Of a stretch of 64,000 bases of DNA, positions 43,771 through 53,397 are shown piece after piece. The notes beneath the pieces are model-generated. The model was given only the letters and a program-made list of their open reading frames with translations. It had not been told where the DNA came from and searched no databases. The stretch covers positions 1 to 64,000 of the forward strand of contig DLHY01000051.1 of the NCBI GenBank assembly GCA_002483445.1, given 5' to 3'. Positions within the stretch are counted from its first letter, which is position 1, and every line of letters begins with the position of its first letter. The translations under genes and the position numbers were made by a program. Source of the DNA: Blastocatellia bacterium UBA7656. GTDB taxonomy: Bacteria > Acidobacteriota > Blastocatellia > UBA7656.

Positions 43771-44742
43771 TTGCTGATACTTTCTGAAAAAAATCTTCGC
43801 TCGCTGCTCGCAATGCGCGATTGTATCCGCGCCGTTGAGGATGGCTTTCTCGCCCTTGCCGCGGGCGAGGCCGATGCGCCTGAGCGACTGGTTATGAATC
43901 TGCCTGCGGGAGTGTTTCTCGAAATGCCCGCAGCGATGCCAGCAGACAAGAGCGCGCTCGGCACGAAGATCGTCTCCGTCTTTGAAAAAAATCACCAGCG
44001 CGGACTTGCGACCATTCAGGCTGTTTATCTTCTCCTCGATGGCGAGACAGGCCGCCCGCTGGCATTGATGGAAGGGCGATTCATAACCGCAATCCGCACG
44101 GCTGCCGTGTCGGCTCTGGCGACGAAATACATGATGGCAGAGGGAGCAAACCGCCTCGGCATCATTGGCGCGGGCGTGCAGGGCGAGTTTCACCTTGAAG
44201 CGATGGCCGAAGTCGCCCGCTTCACGGAAGTGCTGATAGCTTCTCGCACTGAGGAAAAAGCGCGGAAGCTCGCGGAAAAAGCGCGAAGTATTTTCGACGC
44301 GCGCTCGGAAGTGGCAACGGCTGAAGATGTAGCGCGCTGTTGCAACGTGATTTGCGTTTGCACGAATTCTCCTGTGCCTGTCCTTGAAGGCCGGTTCCTC
44401 AATCCGGGGACGCACATCAACGCGGTCGGGGCGTTCACGCCTCAGACGCGCGAAATCGACACCGAAGCGGTCGCGGGTTCCCGCGTGATAATCGATGATC
44501 ACACGGCGGCAGGCCGCGAGGCTGGCGAACTACGGATTCCGATTTCAGAAGGAGCGATGACGAGCGATCACATAAAAGGGACGCTGGCGGATGTAGTGTC
44601 AGGCCGCGTCAGGGGGCGGGAATCTGAGGATGAAATCACGCTGTTCAAATCCTGCGGGCTTGCCATCGAAGACCTCGTTACAGCGAGGCTGGCTTACACG
44701 AGAGCGATTGAGCGGGGGCTGGGCGTGCAGGTCGATTTGTGA
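43771..44742 (+). CDS. Ornithine cyclodeaminase/mu-crystallin family protein
   Basis: 323 residues beginning at a TTG (LILSEKNLRSLL); no ATG is available nearby and the ribosome site is weak. Family motifs: PERLVMNLPAGVFLEMPAAM, GTKIVSVFEKN, LMEGRFITAIRTAAVSALATKYM, and the NAD(H)-binding GIIGAGVQGEFHLEAM; then HINAVGAFTPQTREID. Enzymes of this family use NAD to deaminate or reduce amino and imino acids; which one is unknown here. Confidence 0.88.
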   Translation: MLILSEKNLRSLLAMRDCIRAVEDGFLALAAGEADAPERLVMNLPAGVFLEMPAAMPADKSALGTKIVSVFEKNHQRGLATIQAVYLLLDGETGRPLALMEGRFITAIRTAAVSALATKYMMAEGANRLGIIGAGVQGEFHLEAMAEVARFTEVLIASRTEEKARKLAEKARSIFDARSEVATAEDVARCCNVICVCTNSPVPVLEGRFLNPGTHINAVGAFTPQTREIDTEAVAGSRVIIDDHTAAGREAGELRIPISEGAMTSDHIKGTLADVVSGRVRGRESEDEITLFKSCGLAIEDLVTARLAYTRAIERGLGVQVDL

Positions 44743-44902
44743 ATCTCATCTTTTTTCTGTCTCATCCGGCATGGACATTTCTCTCCTTTCATGAAAATAA
44801 TTCAGACCTCAAATCCGTTTAGTTGAGCCGCAGCGTAATAGAGTCTGGGTCACGGTGCAGCTCAGAGACCTTTCCCCGTCAGAACAGAACAAGGAGATAG
44901 AG

Positions 44903-45667
44903 ATGAACGGTTTCCTGGGTACGGGCGCGACGTTTCAGGCTGACCTCAATCTTGTTGTGCAAATCGTAATGGGACTGATGCTGATGGTCGGCATGATGCT
45001 GGCCCGGAAGAAAAACTTTCGCGCTCACAAGTACTGCCAGTCGAGCGTGATGATACTCAACTTGGCGATGATATTTCTCGTAATGGCTCCTTCATTCCAT
45101 CGCCAGGTTGAGCCTAATCTCCCGGCAAAACTCGGAGACAGCTACTATCTCGTCGCCACCATTCACGCCGCGCTTGGCACCGTGGCCGAATTGCTTGGCA
45201 TCTACATCGTGTTGGTTGCGGCGACGAAACTCGTTCCGCAAAAACTTCGCTTCCGCCGCTACAAACCCTGGATGAGAAGCGCGCTCGCGCTGTGGTGGAT
45301 AGTGATTTTGTTCGGTCTTGTGACTTATTATTATTGGTACGTCGCGGCAACGCCGGCGCTCGATGCGCCCAGGGCCGCCGCGTCATCTCAGGAGAAAAGA
45401 GCGACCGTGAGACTTTCGAATTTCAAATTCGAGCCTAAAGAAATAACCGTCGAAGCGGGAACCGTTGTCGAATGGATCGATGAGATCGGACGCCACACGG
45501 TTGAAGCTGACGACGGATCGTTCAGATCGTCTGAGCTTCAGAAAGACGGGCGATTCGAACACAAATTCGATAAGCCCGGAGTATATCCTTACTTCTGCGG
45601 CTATCACGGCGACAAAGGTGGAGCAGAGATGGCGGGCGTAGTCACCGTGATGCCTGCTGCAAAGTGA
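44903..45667 (+). CDS. DUF420-like membrane protein fused to a cupredoxin domain
   Basis: 254 residues from ATG 44903 behind AAGGAGATAGAG. Residues ~10-150 hold four transmembrane helices resembling DUF420 (MGLMLMVGMMLARKKNFRAHKYCQS; GTVAELLGIYIVLVAATKLV). Residues ~165-254 form a plastocyanin-like domain with copper ligands His (GRHTVEA), Cys and His (FCGYHGD), and Met (AEMAG). Likely a membrane-tethered electron carrier facing the periplasm. The gene just downstream encodes a soluble version of the same cupredoxin. Confidence 0.88.
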   Translation: MNGFLGTGATFQADLNLVVQIVMGLMLMVGMMLARKKNFRAHKYCQSSVMILNLAMIFLVMAPSFHRQVEPNLPAKLGDSYYLVATIHAALGTVAELLGIYIVLVAATKLVPQKLRFRRYKPWMRSALALWWIVILFGLVTYYYWYVAATPALDAPRAAASSQEKRATVRLSNFKFEPKEITVEAGTVVEWIDEIGRHTVEADDGSFRSSELQKDGRFEHKFDKPGVYPYFCGYHGDKGGAEMAGVVTVMPAAK

Positions 45668-45752
45668 AGCACGAACCGATTTGAAGTGAAGAGTGACGAG
45701 AGATAATCGTCATTGAAAAAATAAATTCGTAGATGGAAAGGAGAATGAGCGT

Positions 45753-46112
45753 ATGCGAAAGCTTGCGAGTTTTGTTGTGATTGCTTTGATGTTTGCGATG
45801 AGTGCTGTGAGCGCGCGGGTCAGCACTGAGACCAGCGCGTCCCCGGCAGAGAATGCCAAAGTTACGATCAAGAATTTCGAATTCGTTCCGAAAGATTTGA
45901 CCGTGACCGTAGGCACGACGGTCGAGTGGGTCAATGAAGGAGGCCGTCACACGGTCGAGGCCGACAAAAATGAGTTCAAATCCGACGTGCTGGCCAACGG
46001 CGGAAAGTTCTCTTTCAAGTTCGACAAGCCCGGCACCTACGCCTATCACTGCGGATTTCACGGCGCGGCGGGCGGCAAGGACATGGCCGGAAAAATAATC
46101 GTGAAGAAGTAA
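45753..46112 (+). CDS. Periplasmic plastocyanin-like cupredoxin
   Basis: 119 residues: signal peptide (RKLASFVVIALMFAMSAVSA), then a single cupredoxin domain with the same pattern as the preceding gene: VTIKNFEFVPKDLTVTVGTTVEWVNEGGRHTVEA and HCGFHGAAGGKDMAG, giving the His-Cys-His-Met copper site. Soluble type I copper electron carrier. It follows the membrane-bound version by 85 bases; together they may link a membrane oxidase or reductase to a soluble partner. Confidence 0.92.
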   Translation: MRKLASFVVIALMFAMSAVSARVSTETSASPAENAKVTIKNFEFVPKDLTVTVGTTVEWVNEGGRHTVEADKNEFKSDVLANGGKFSFKFDKPGTYAYHCGFHGAAGGKDMAGKIIVKK

Positions 46113-46140
46113 ATCGTCATCTCATACCAGTATTCTGAAA

Positions 46141-46171
46141 GGGCGCAACAATGCATTTCGTTATTGCGCCC
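46141..46171. terminator. Terminator hairpin between convergent genes
   Basis: GGGCGCAA at 46141-46148 pairs with TTGCGCCC at 46164-46171 around an AT-rich loop. It serves the convergent cupredoxin and TonB-receptor genes; on the minus strand it is followed by TTTC. Confidence 0.6.
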
Positions 46172-46184
46172 CTTCAGACTCAAT

Positions 46185-49142
46185 TTAGAAATTCACCTTC
46201 GCTGCGAACTGGAACGCTCTCGGCCCTCCTGTTCCGAATACGCCACCTGCGGTCTGCAACGGCGCTCCGAACGAAGAAGACCTCAAAAATCCAGGATTGC
46301 GCGCGTCTTCGCTGTCGCGTATCAACGTGTTCTGAAAACCCGAAAAGTTCACATTGTTGACGCCGCGAATATTGGTCACGTTGAACAGATTGAACACCTC
46401 GACTAGGCCCTGAATGCTCCATCGCTCGGAGAGTTTGAATGACTTCGACACCCTCATATCGAATGAAGTGAAGCTGTCTCCCAGTTTCAGATCGTCGCGC
46501 ACCAGCGGCAGAAGTCCGACTCCGGCAATGCCCCCGCCTCGGTTGACCTGTTGAATGAAGCTGTTCAACTCTGCGCCGGTGCGGAACTGACGACCGGCGG
46601 CGTTTCGCTGAATTAATGGGATTCGCGTAGTCCCGTTCGGCAGAATGATATCGAAAGGCACATCGGAGGCCAGCGTGTAGATGGGCGAAACCTGAACGCC
46701 CCACCACGCATTGATGACTCCGGCGAACGTGAAGCGATGTCGCTCCTCGTTGGGCGTTGGGCCTTTTTCGATTCTCAGATTGTTGGGATCGAGCGGCCCT
46801 ACCTGGAACGGAATCTGATCGTCATTCGAGAAGTTGAACACTTTGGCCAGGGTGTATGAGGCGTTGAAGTTGAAACGATCTGAAAACCGCTTCTGCACGT
46901 TGACCAGAAGCCCGTCGTACCAGGTCTTGACCGACGATTCTATGTTTACAACCGAGTCCGTCCCATTGATGACCGGATTGAACACCGTCCCGATGGAGCG
47001 ACCTATGATGAAACTCGATCCGAAGGAGTGAATGCCATCGACCCTTACGATCAGATCGCGGAAGACTTCGCGCTGTACGCCCAGGTTGAACTGTTGCACG
47101 TAGGGAGTATCCATGTTGTTGTCGATTATGTTTATTCCGACCGCGCCTGCGCCCGGAATTATGTTGCCCACGAAGGGACGGGCGATGTTTGCGCCGCGCT
47201 CGCCATCGCGCACTTCGAGCGGAAGCGCGCGCCCGTCAAGCAGGCGTTCGAGCAGAGCGACTTCGAGCACTACGCGGTCATAATAAATCCCATATCCGCC
47301 GTGCACAGAGGTCTTGCCGTCGCCCCACGGGTCCCAGTTGAAGCCCAGACGCGGGCCGAAGTTATTTTTGTCTTTCTTGCGATCTCCCGAAGCGAGGAAC
47401 GGTCGGACGATTGAAAATATATCGCCGAAATTGCCGACGTTCTTCGTGTTGGTGTCAAGCTCGTAGCGAAGACCGAGGTTGAGCGTAAAGCGCGGGCTGA
47501 TCTTCCAGTCGTCCTGAACATAAAAAGCGAAGAAGTTGTTGTCGACATCCTTGACGGTCGGAGGCCGACTGGGCGCGATGGAGCGAATCGTAATAACAAC
47601 AGGTATGTCGAGGTCATCGATTTTCCTGTCGCCGTTGCGGTCGGCACTGGCGAAGTCTTCGGCCAGAAAAAGGGTTCCTGACCCGAAGAGATCGAATATG
47701 GCATCGGTGTCGAGCCGTTGATACTCGCCTCCGAATTTCAGCGCGTGAGAGCCAGCCGAGAGGGTGAGATTGTCGCGAATCTGAATGCGGTTTTGCCGCG
47801 TGCGCTGGGGAATGCGGAAGTTGCCGCCGTCCTGAACCGAGGGGAAGCGCAATTCATTGCGACCCTCGACAAAGGAGGGGATTTCATTCTTGAACTTGTT
47901 TTCGTGAAAGACGAAATCATTCAGCACCTTCGGCGAGAAAGTGTGAATCCAGTTGTAGACGAACGAGTAGTAGTTGTTGAAGGAATGCTGCCGGTTGTCG
48001 GCAGTGCCTATGGGACGGCGCAGGCTGCCGCGATCGATGTCGTCCTCATCCTGAAGGCTGAAGCGGAAAGCCATCGAATCATTGGATCCGGCCTGCCAGT
48101 CTGCGCGCGAGGTCAGGAGGAAATCATTGAGCGGCGCGTCAGAAAAACTCGTCAGCACTCTGCGCGATGAGAAATCTCTCACACCCGTGAGTACCACGCC
48201 GTCCTGATTGCGATGCTCGACGGCAGCGAACCACCACGCCTTATCTTTTTTGATCGGCCCGCCAATCGATCCGGCGTACTGCTCGCGGTCGAAAGGCGGC
48301 GTGCCGAGCGTGTCGACGAGCGTTCGGTTCAAGGTGGCCGGGAGAGCCGACAGCGAGTCGTTGCGGAAGAAGAACGATCCCGACCCGTGAATGTCGTTGC
48401 CTCCGGTCTTGGTGACTATGTTGATGGCCGAAGAAGCAGACCTTCCTATTTCGGCTGAGAATCGGTTGGTGACGATCTGAAATTCCTTTATGCCGTCCTG
48501 GGGAAAGTTTTGCAGAGTCCCTCCGACCACATCATCGTTGTTGTCTGCGCCATCGACGGCGATATTGCCTCCGCGGCCAAGCTGTCCCGCCGATGAGATT
48601 TCGATAGTCGTCGTTTTGGTCGGATCGTAGTTGGGCGCGGGCGCATTGCCGGGAATGAGAAAAGCCAGATCGAGGAAGTTGCGCCCGTTGAGCGGAAGGC
48701 TCTGAAGCGTGCGGTCTGATATGGAGCCTGAGACCTGCGACGTGGTCGTATCGACGCCTATGGCTTCCTGGGAATTGACCTGCACGACTTCGGTCGCGCC
48801 CGCAGGCTTGAGAGAAACGTTGACGGTTGGCACTTCGCCGACCTGAAGTTTGACTTCTTCTACCACTGCCGCCGCAAAGCCCTGAGCTTCGATGCGGACT
48901 TCGTAGGCGGCGGGCAGCAGGTTTTGAATCCTGTATGCGCCTTCGTCATCAGTGCGCGCCTCGCGGATCTGCCCCGTCGCTTTGTTTTTTACCGTGACTT
49001 TGGCCCTGGCGATAGCTGACCCTTGTGAGTCAGTAACTGCTCCGCTGATGGAGGCGGTGCCAAGTTGCGCAAAGCTGTTGACCGAGAGAGCCAACACCAG
49101 CATGAGCGAAATTACGGCTATGGATGTTTTCTGTATTCGCAT
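46185..49142 (-). CDS. TonB-dependent receptor with carboxypeptidase-regulatory-like domain
   Basis: 985 residues from ATG 49142 (MRIQKTSIAVISLMLVLALS), with AAGGAG upstream. A signal peptide is followed at ~28-110 by a carboxypeptidase-regulatory-like beta sandwich (ASISGAVTDSQGSAIARAKVTVKNKATGQIREARTDDEGAYRIQNL). The plug domain starts near 120 (LQSLPLNGRNFLDLAFLIPG) and the barrel fills the rest, ending with Phe. This is the oligosaccharide or protein-binding receptor type that is very numerous in Acidobacteria; the ligand is unknown. TonB box not identified. Confidence 0.93.
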   Translation of the reverse strand: MRIQKTSIAVISLMLVLALSVNSFAQLGTASISGAVTDSQGSAIARAKVTVKNKATGQIREARTDDEGAYRIQNLLPAAYEVRIEAQGFAAAVVEEVKLQVGEVPTVNVSLKPAGATEVVQVNSQEAIGVDTTTSQVSGSISDRTLQSLPLNGRNFLDLAFLIPGNAPAPNYDPTKTTTIEISSAGQLGRGGNIAVDGADNNDDVVGGTLQNFPQDGIKEFQIVTNRFSAEIGRSASSAINIVTKTGGNDIHGSGSFFFRNDSLSALPATLNRTLVDTLGTPPFDREQYAGSIGGPIKKDKAWWFAAVEHRNQDGVVLTGVRDFSSRRVLTSFSDAPLNDFLLTSRADWQAGSNDSMAFRFSLQDEDDIDRGSLRRPIGTADNRQHSFNNYYSFVYNWIHTFSPKVLNDFVFHENKFKNEIPSFVEGRNELRFPSVQDGGNFRIPQRTRQNRIQIRDNLTLSAGSHALKFGGEYQRLDTDAIFDLFGSGTLFLAEDFASADRNGDRKIDDLDIPVVITIRSIAPSRPPTVKDVDNNFFAFYVQDDWKISPRFTLNLGLRYELDTNTKNVGNFGDIFSIVRPFLASGDRKKDKNNFGPRLGFNWDPWGDGKTSVHGGYGIYYDRVVLEVALLERLLDGRALPLEVRDGERGANIARPFVGNIIPGAGAVGINIIDNNMDTPYVQQFNLGVQREVFRDLIVRVDGIHSFGSSFIIGRSIGTVFNPVINGTDSVVNIESSVKTWYDGLLVNVQKRFSDRFNFNASYTLAKVFNFSNDDQIPFQVGPLDPNNLRIEKGPTPNEERHRFTFAGVINAWWGVQVSPIYTLASDVPFDIILPNGTTRIPLIQRNAAGRQFRTGAELNSFIQQVNRGGGIAGVGLLPLVRDDLKLGDSFTSFDMRVSKSFKLSERWSIQGLVEVFNLFNVTNIRGVNNVNFSGFQNTLIRDSEDARNPGFLRSSSFGAPLQTAGGVFGTGGPRAFQFAAKVNF

Positions 49143-49438
49143 ATTTTTTTCTCCTTTTTCTTCTGGATCATATCCCACATGACGGCGGGGGGAGCCGCTC
49201 GCCCCTATGATCTGTGAGATAGTCCCTGCCGCGCGTCTGCAAATGCATAGCAAAAGCGGCAAATAAAAGAGATTGGGGATGACTGCTTTTATCGCCCCCC
49301 GCCCGCGAAGCTGGTTTGCAAACGTGCTTTTGGAAGATTTAGTTCTATCACATGACCTCGTTTACAGGAAAGATTTAATTCGTCGCGTTGGCCAAAATCT
49401 CACAGGCTGATGTAATCTCTGGCCGGAGGAAAAGCGCA

Positions 49439-50605
49439 GTGAAGAAAACGGCTGAGGTTGTGATAATCGGCGGCGGGTGCATGGGCGCGAGCGTCGCCTT
49501 TCATCTGGCCCGACGCGGCGTGACTGATACGGTGATCGTGGAGCGTGAAAGTATGCTCGGCGCGGGGTCTACGGGCCGGAATGCCGGAGGCGTGCGCCAT
49601 CAGTTTTCAAGCGAATCGAATGTCCGCCTATCGATTGAATCGATTGGAATGATGGAACGCTTCTATGAAGAGACAGGCTTCGAGATAGATTTTCATCAGG
49701 ACGGTTATCTGTTTTTGCTTTCCGATGAAGAGAACTTCAGCCAGTTTCAACGAAATGTCGAGATGCAAAGACGGCTCGGCGTCGCAGTCGACGTACTTGC
49801 GCCTGAAGAAGCGCGCCGCCTTGCTCCGGGGCTTGAAGTCGAGGGCGTGAGAGGAGCGACCTTTTGCGCCCGCGACGGAATAGCCGACCCGAATGGCGTA
49901 ACCCTTGGGTTTGCAAAAGCGGCGCAGGCGAGAGGCATGGAAATTTATCGCGAGACTGAAGTTACAGGCATAAGAGTAGAGAGTGGCCGAGTCCTTGCAG
50001 TAGAGACGACGCACGGCGCGATCTCAACGCCGATTATTGTCAACGCAGCAGGGCCTTATGCGCGGCGCATAGGCGAGATGGCTGGACTCGATATTCCTGT
50101 CGCTCCGATTCGCAGACATATTTTCATAACCGAATCGATGATCGATGGGGCGGGCCTAAGCGTGCCTGCGAATAGAATAATGGTGATCGATTTCGAGACG
50201 ACGTTTTATTTTCACCGCGAAGGCGCAGGCATCCTGTTCGGCATGTCAGACGCGGAAGAACGACCTGGATTCGATATGACTGTTCAATGGGAATTTCTCG
50301 AAAAGGTCAATCAAGTCGCCCTTCGCCGCCTGCCGCGACTTGCCGACGCGGGCATTGCGCACGCATGGGCGGGGCTTTATGAAGTCACGCCCGACGCGAA
50401 TCCTATCATAGGGCCAGCGCGCGAAGTGGAAGGCTTTTTCATGATCAACGGCTTCAGCGGGCATGGCTTTCAGCACTCGCCCGCGGCGGGACGCCTGCTC
50501 GCTGACGTGATAGTTGATGGCGCAGCGCGGGATTTCGATCTTTCGCCTTTTACGTTTGAAAGATTCACTGGCGCAAAGCCGGAAGGCGAAATGAATGTGG
50601 TGTGA
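49439..50605 (+). CDS. FAD-dependent oxidoreductase of the DAO/sarcosine oxidase type
   Basis: 388 residues from GTG 49439, eight bases after GGAGGA; the frame also extends to a TTG at 49388. The FAD loop is VVIIGGGCMGASVAFHLARRG, then STGRNAGGVRHQFSS, and the C-terminal GLYEVTPDANPIIGPAREVEGFFMINGFSGHGFQHSPAAGRLLAD is typical of glycine/sarcosine/proline-type oxidases. It oxidises an amino acid or N-methylated amine. No partner subunit genes are adjacent. Confidence 0.88.
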   Translation: MKKTAEVVIIGGGCMGASVAFHLARRGVTDTVIVERESMLGAGSTGRNAGGVRHQFSSESNVRLSIESIGMMERFYEETGFEIDFHQDGYLFLLSDEENFSQFQRNVEMQRRLGVAVDVLAPEEARRLAPGLEVEGVRGATFCARDGIADPNGVTLGFAKAAQARGMEIYRETEVTGIRVESGRVLAVETTHGAISTPIIVNAAGPYARRIGEMAGLDIPVAPIRRHIFITESMIDGAGLSVPANRIMVIDFETTFYFHREGAGILFGMSDAEERPGFDMTVQWEFLEKVNQVALRRLPRLADAGIAHAWAGLYEVTPDANPIIGPAREVEGFFMINGFSGHGFQHSPAAGRLLADVIVDGAARDFDLSPFTFERFTGAKPEGEMNVV

Positions 50606-50658
50606 GATCAATCGTGACTGGATGTATAAGTTCCCGGCAACGGATAACAGGAGAGAAT

Positions 50659-50850
50659 ATGGAAGGCATTCAATTCGTCACAGATGCTAAGGGGCAGAAG
50701 GTAGCAGTTCAGATTGACCTGCGAAAACACAGCGCGCTCTGGGAAGATGTGTATGATACTTTGATAGCTCGCCAGAGGACTGAAGAACCGAGAGAATCTC
50801 TGGACTTTGTAAAGAGACGCCTTATCAAACAGGAGAAGATAGATGGCTGA
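50659..50850 (+). CDS. Type II antitoxin, RelB-like
   Basis: 63 residues from ATG 50659, preceded by AGGAGAG. The sequence MEGIQFVTDAKGQKVAVQIDLRKHSALWEDVYDTLIARQ is a pattern I recognise from small antitoxins that usually precede a RelE-type toxin by a short overlap. Here the expected toxin starts at 50843 but is degenerate, so the antitoxin has no partner in this place. Confidence 0.7.
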   Translation: MEGIQFVTDAKGQKVAVQIDLRKHSALWEDVYDTLIARQRTEEPRESLDFVKRRLIKQEKIDG

Positions 50851-50959
50851 ATACCTTCTGTGCCAGCAGGTCTCAATCAAATCGCCTCACATCTTCGAAA
50901 AAAATCAAGCAATGCAGGCTCCCCAAAATCAAAATTCGATATGCCACAACCGAATGTAA
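50843..50959 (+). pseudogene. Remnant of a RelE-type toxin gene
   Basis: An ATG overlapping the antitoxin gene by eight bases gives MAEYLLC..., of which MAEY fits the usual start of such toxins. From the fifth residue on the 38-residue frame no longer resembles a toxin and ends at a TAA. The overlap position is exactly that expected of a toxin gene, so I infer the body was deleted or replaced. Confidence 0.55.
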
Positions 50960-50969
50960 AAAAAATCAT

Positions 50970-50999
50970 TTGACAAAAAATGGGGGGGGGGAGTAATAT
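50970..50999 (+). promoter_or_regulatory. Sigma-70 promoter with a G10 tract in the spacer
   Basis: TTGACA at 50970-50975 and TAATAT at 50994-50999 are separated by 18 bases, of which ten (50982-50991) are an uninterrupted run of G. The promoter points at the glycine-rich secreted protein whose ATG is 101 bases on. A homopolymer between -35 and -10 can change length by slipped-strand mispairing and so turn expression up or down. Confidence 0.75.
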
Positions 51000-51099
51000 C
51001 AGCGCGCCTTTGTTGTCAATAGTACCTGCTATTGGCATAAACCCGTGCGCCTCTGTTTATAGAGAAGAGAGACAATCTCCGACCTAAGAAGGAAAGCTC

Positions 51100-53256
51100 A
51101 TGAGAAAAACTTTGTTTTCAGTGATCCTTGCCGTAGTTTTGGTTTTGCAGTGTGTAGGAATTTCTGCAACTGATGTGACAAGCAAAAAGGTTGGGATGCC
51201 TCAACAAATCACAAAACAAGAAGCGGAAGCTCAGGCGCGCCTGGAAGCTCGAAAGAAAAACTTTGAGCCAGTTCGCCAGTTGTTGATGGAAAAAGGCGTG
51301 CCCTTCGACCCTGACATGTTGATGAGTCGAGACTGGCCTGCTCGTCTGGCTCCTGTTTTTGACCTGATTCCTGAAATGCAGCAGGTTCGCTATCTTGCTA
51401 AACCGCTCTCAGGCGTCCATCTAGCCGACACGCTTTATTTACCTGAGAAAGTGCAAGTAACCGGTGATACGGTAATTGTAGCTAAACATTTGGCCTTTGA
51501 AGGAAATGATGTTCTCATCAAAGGAAACTATCATGTCTCAATCTTTCCTGCCGAAGGAGTCACCGTAATGGGAGAGACTCTGCCAAGGCGCTTCGTTAGA
51601 AAAGATGGAAAACAGAGCATGATGGTAGAGATTCCCGATACAAGACCTGATCGCCGGTCGGGGAACATCACTATTGACACCAGCGGCATAGGGCATAAGG
51701 AGTGGCTGGAGAGCATTGGGGGCGAAGCTAAGTTAAACAGAGTATTGAAGGCGCTCTATCATCGCGATAAACGCGTTCGAGATGCGGCATTCCTGGATTT
51801 TGAATCGCTGCGCCGTGGTAGGAAAGTAGGGCGGGGAGAAATAAGCCCGCAAGATGAAACTCGCGATACAAGCGGCCAGCCTGGATCTATGGGGGGTATC
51901 GGAGTGAGTGGAACACAGCCGAACAATGCCAATCCTTTAGTTCAGCCCAAAGCACCGGGCGGAGTATGTGGTGGTAACATTCACGGATCAACTGGGAACG
52001 ATGGAGCTTTTGGTGGTGATGCGGGGCCTGCCGGAACAGGTGATCAAGGCACTGATGGTACTGCCGGAACCGGGGGAAATTATTACATAGAAGATAACGA
52101 CAGTAACACCTGGCATTTTATTTCCCATGGCGGACAAGGCGGACAAGGCGGACCGGGGGGCTTTGCCTATGATGGAAAGCCAGGCGGAACGGGTGGTGAG
52201 GGCGGTGATGGCGCAAGCTGTAATTGCGCGCAGGGCGGAGCAGGCAATGGCGGACGAGGTGGTAGAGGTGGAATTGGCGGGGACGCGGGAGCGGGGGGTC
52301 GGGGCGGTAAGGGAGGTAATGGGGAAAGAGGTGGCACTATAACAGTGAATGCTCCCTGTCGAAATAACTGGACTGGTAGTTACACCTATGACGTTAACCC
52401 TGGCGGGAGAGGACCGGCTGGTAGTGGTTCCAGTGCCGGAGGCCAAGGAGTAGCCGGAGATCCCGGGGGAGGCGGGGACCCTGGCTCAAACATCAACTGT
52501 AGCTCTTCAGCCGGGCAATCCTTAGGCTCTGGTCCTGCGGGTGCTAATGGATTAACTGCTAGTGGCGGGGACCCTGGTCAGCCTGGCGATAGTGCTGGTA
52601 ATCCGGGGTCGTTTAGCGCCACTGAACGCTCATGTGAAGAGTTTTGCTTCCCGCAATTTTGTGGCGGGCAACAATACGGCTGTTATTGGGACCCGGTGAT
52701 CTGCGCTTGTGAGTGCAGCCCGATACTCATCGATGTGCTGGGCAATGGCTTTCGCCTTACCAGCGCGAGCGACGGAGTCAATTTCGACCTCAACAATGAT
52801 GGCGTAGCAGAACACATGGCCTGGACATCGGCAGGCTCCGATGATGCATTTTTGGCGCTTGATCGAAATGGCAACGGCATCATCGACAACGGCGCTGAAC
52901 TATTCGGCAGCTTCACCCCACAGCCGCCATCACGGCAACCTAACGGTTTCATCGCGCTTGCGGAATTTGATAAGCCAGAAAATGGCGGCAATGGTGATAG
53001 AGAAATCGACCCGCGCGATTCAGTCTACGCCTCTCTCCTCCTGTGGAGAGACACCAATCACAATGGCGCTTCAGAGGGCAATGAAGTGCGGCCCCTCTCA
53101 TCACTCAACGTCGATTCGATAGACCTGAGATACAGAGAAACAAGAAGGCGCGATCGGCACGGAAACTGGTTCCGCTATGCATCCAAAGTCGATAATGCCG
53201 GGCGCACAAGCGTCGGGCGATGGGCTTTTGATGTGTATTTCGTGCAGGGAGGATGA
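51100..53256 (+). CDS. Large secreted Gly-rich protein with EF-hand/RTX-like C-terminal domain
   Basis: 718 residues. Signal peptide (RKTLFSVILAVVLVLQCVG). Residues ~30-210 are a globular domain with HVSIFPAEGVTVMGETLPRRFVRKDGK. Residues ~275-505 are glycine-rich with many GGxGG and GGxG units, interspersed with Asp/Asn (GQGGQGGPGGFAYDGKPGG). A cysteine cluster follows (CEEFCFPQFCGGQQYGCYWDPVICACEC, ~510-545). The C-terminal ~170 residues contain calcium-binding-like loops (FDLNNDGVAEHM, LDRNGNGIIDNGAELFG, WRDTNHNGASEGNEVRPLSS), as found at the ends of several large secreted proteins. Likely a surface or matrix adhesin. Its promoter carries a G10 tract. Confidence 0.85.
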   Translation: MRKTLFSVILAVVLVLQCVGISATDVTSKKVGMPQQITKQEAEAQARLEARKKNFEPVRQLLMEKGVPFDPDMLMSRDWPARLAPVFDLIPEMQQVRYLAKPLSGVHLADTLYLPEKVQVTGDTVIVAKHLAFEGNDVLIKGNYHVSIFPAEGVTVMGETLPRRFVRKDGKQSMMVEIPDTRPDRRSGNITIDTSGIGHKEWLESIGGEAKLNRVLKALYHRDKRVRDAAFLDFESLRRGRKVGRGEISPQDETRDTSGQPGSMGGIGVSGTQPNNANPLVQPKAPGGVCGGNIHGSTGNDGAFGGDAGPAGTGDQGTDGTAGTGGNYYIEDNDSNTWHFISHGGQGGQGGPGGFAYDGKPGGTGGEGGDGASCNCAQGGAGNGGRGGRGGIGGDAGAGGRGGKGGNGERGGTITVNAPCRNNWTGSYTYDVNPGGRGPAGSGSSAGGQGVAGDPGGGGDPGSNINCSSSAGQSLGSGPAGANGLTASGGDPGQPGDSAGNPGSFSATERSCEEFCFPQFCGGQQYGCYWDPVICACECSPILIDVLGNGFRLTSASDGVNFDLNNDGVAEHMAWTSAGSDDAFLALDRNGNGIIDNGAELFGSFTPQPPSRQPNGFIALAEFDKPENGGNGDREIDPRDSVYASLLLWRDTNHNGASEGNEVRPLSSLNVDSIDLRYRETRRRDRHGNWFRYASKVDNAGRTSVGRWAFDVYFVQGG

Positions 53257-53397
53257 GACTGTTACAGCACCTGTGATAACCAACACCTGAAAAATGGTTG
53301 TCACAGGCGTTTCAATAAGAGTCTCTGACAATATCTGCTTTCTTCCTATACCTGCGGCAGCAACAAAGAAAAAGATAGCCAACGGCAAGCAGCTTTC

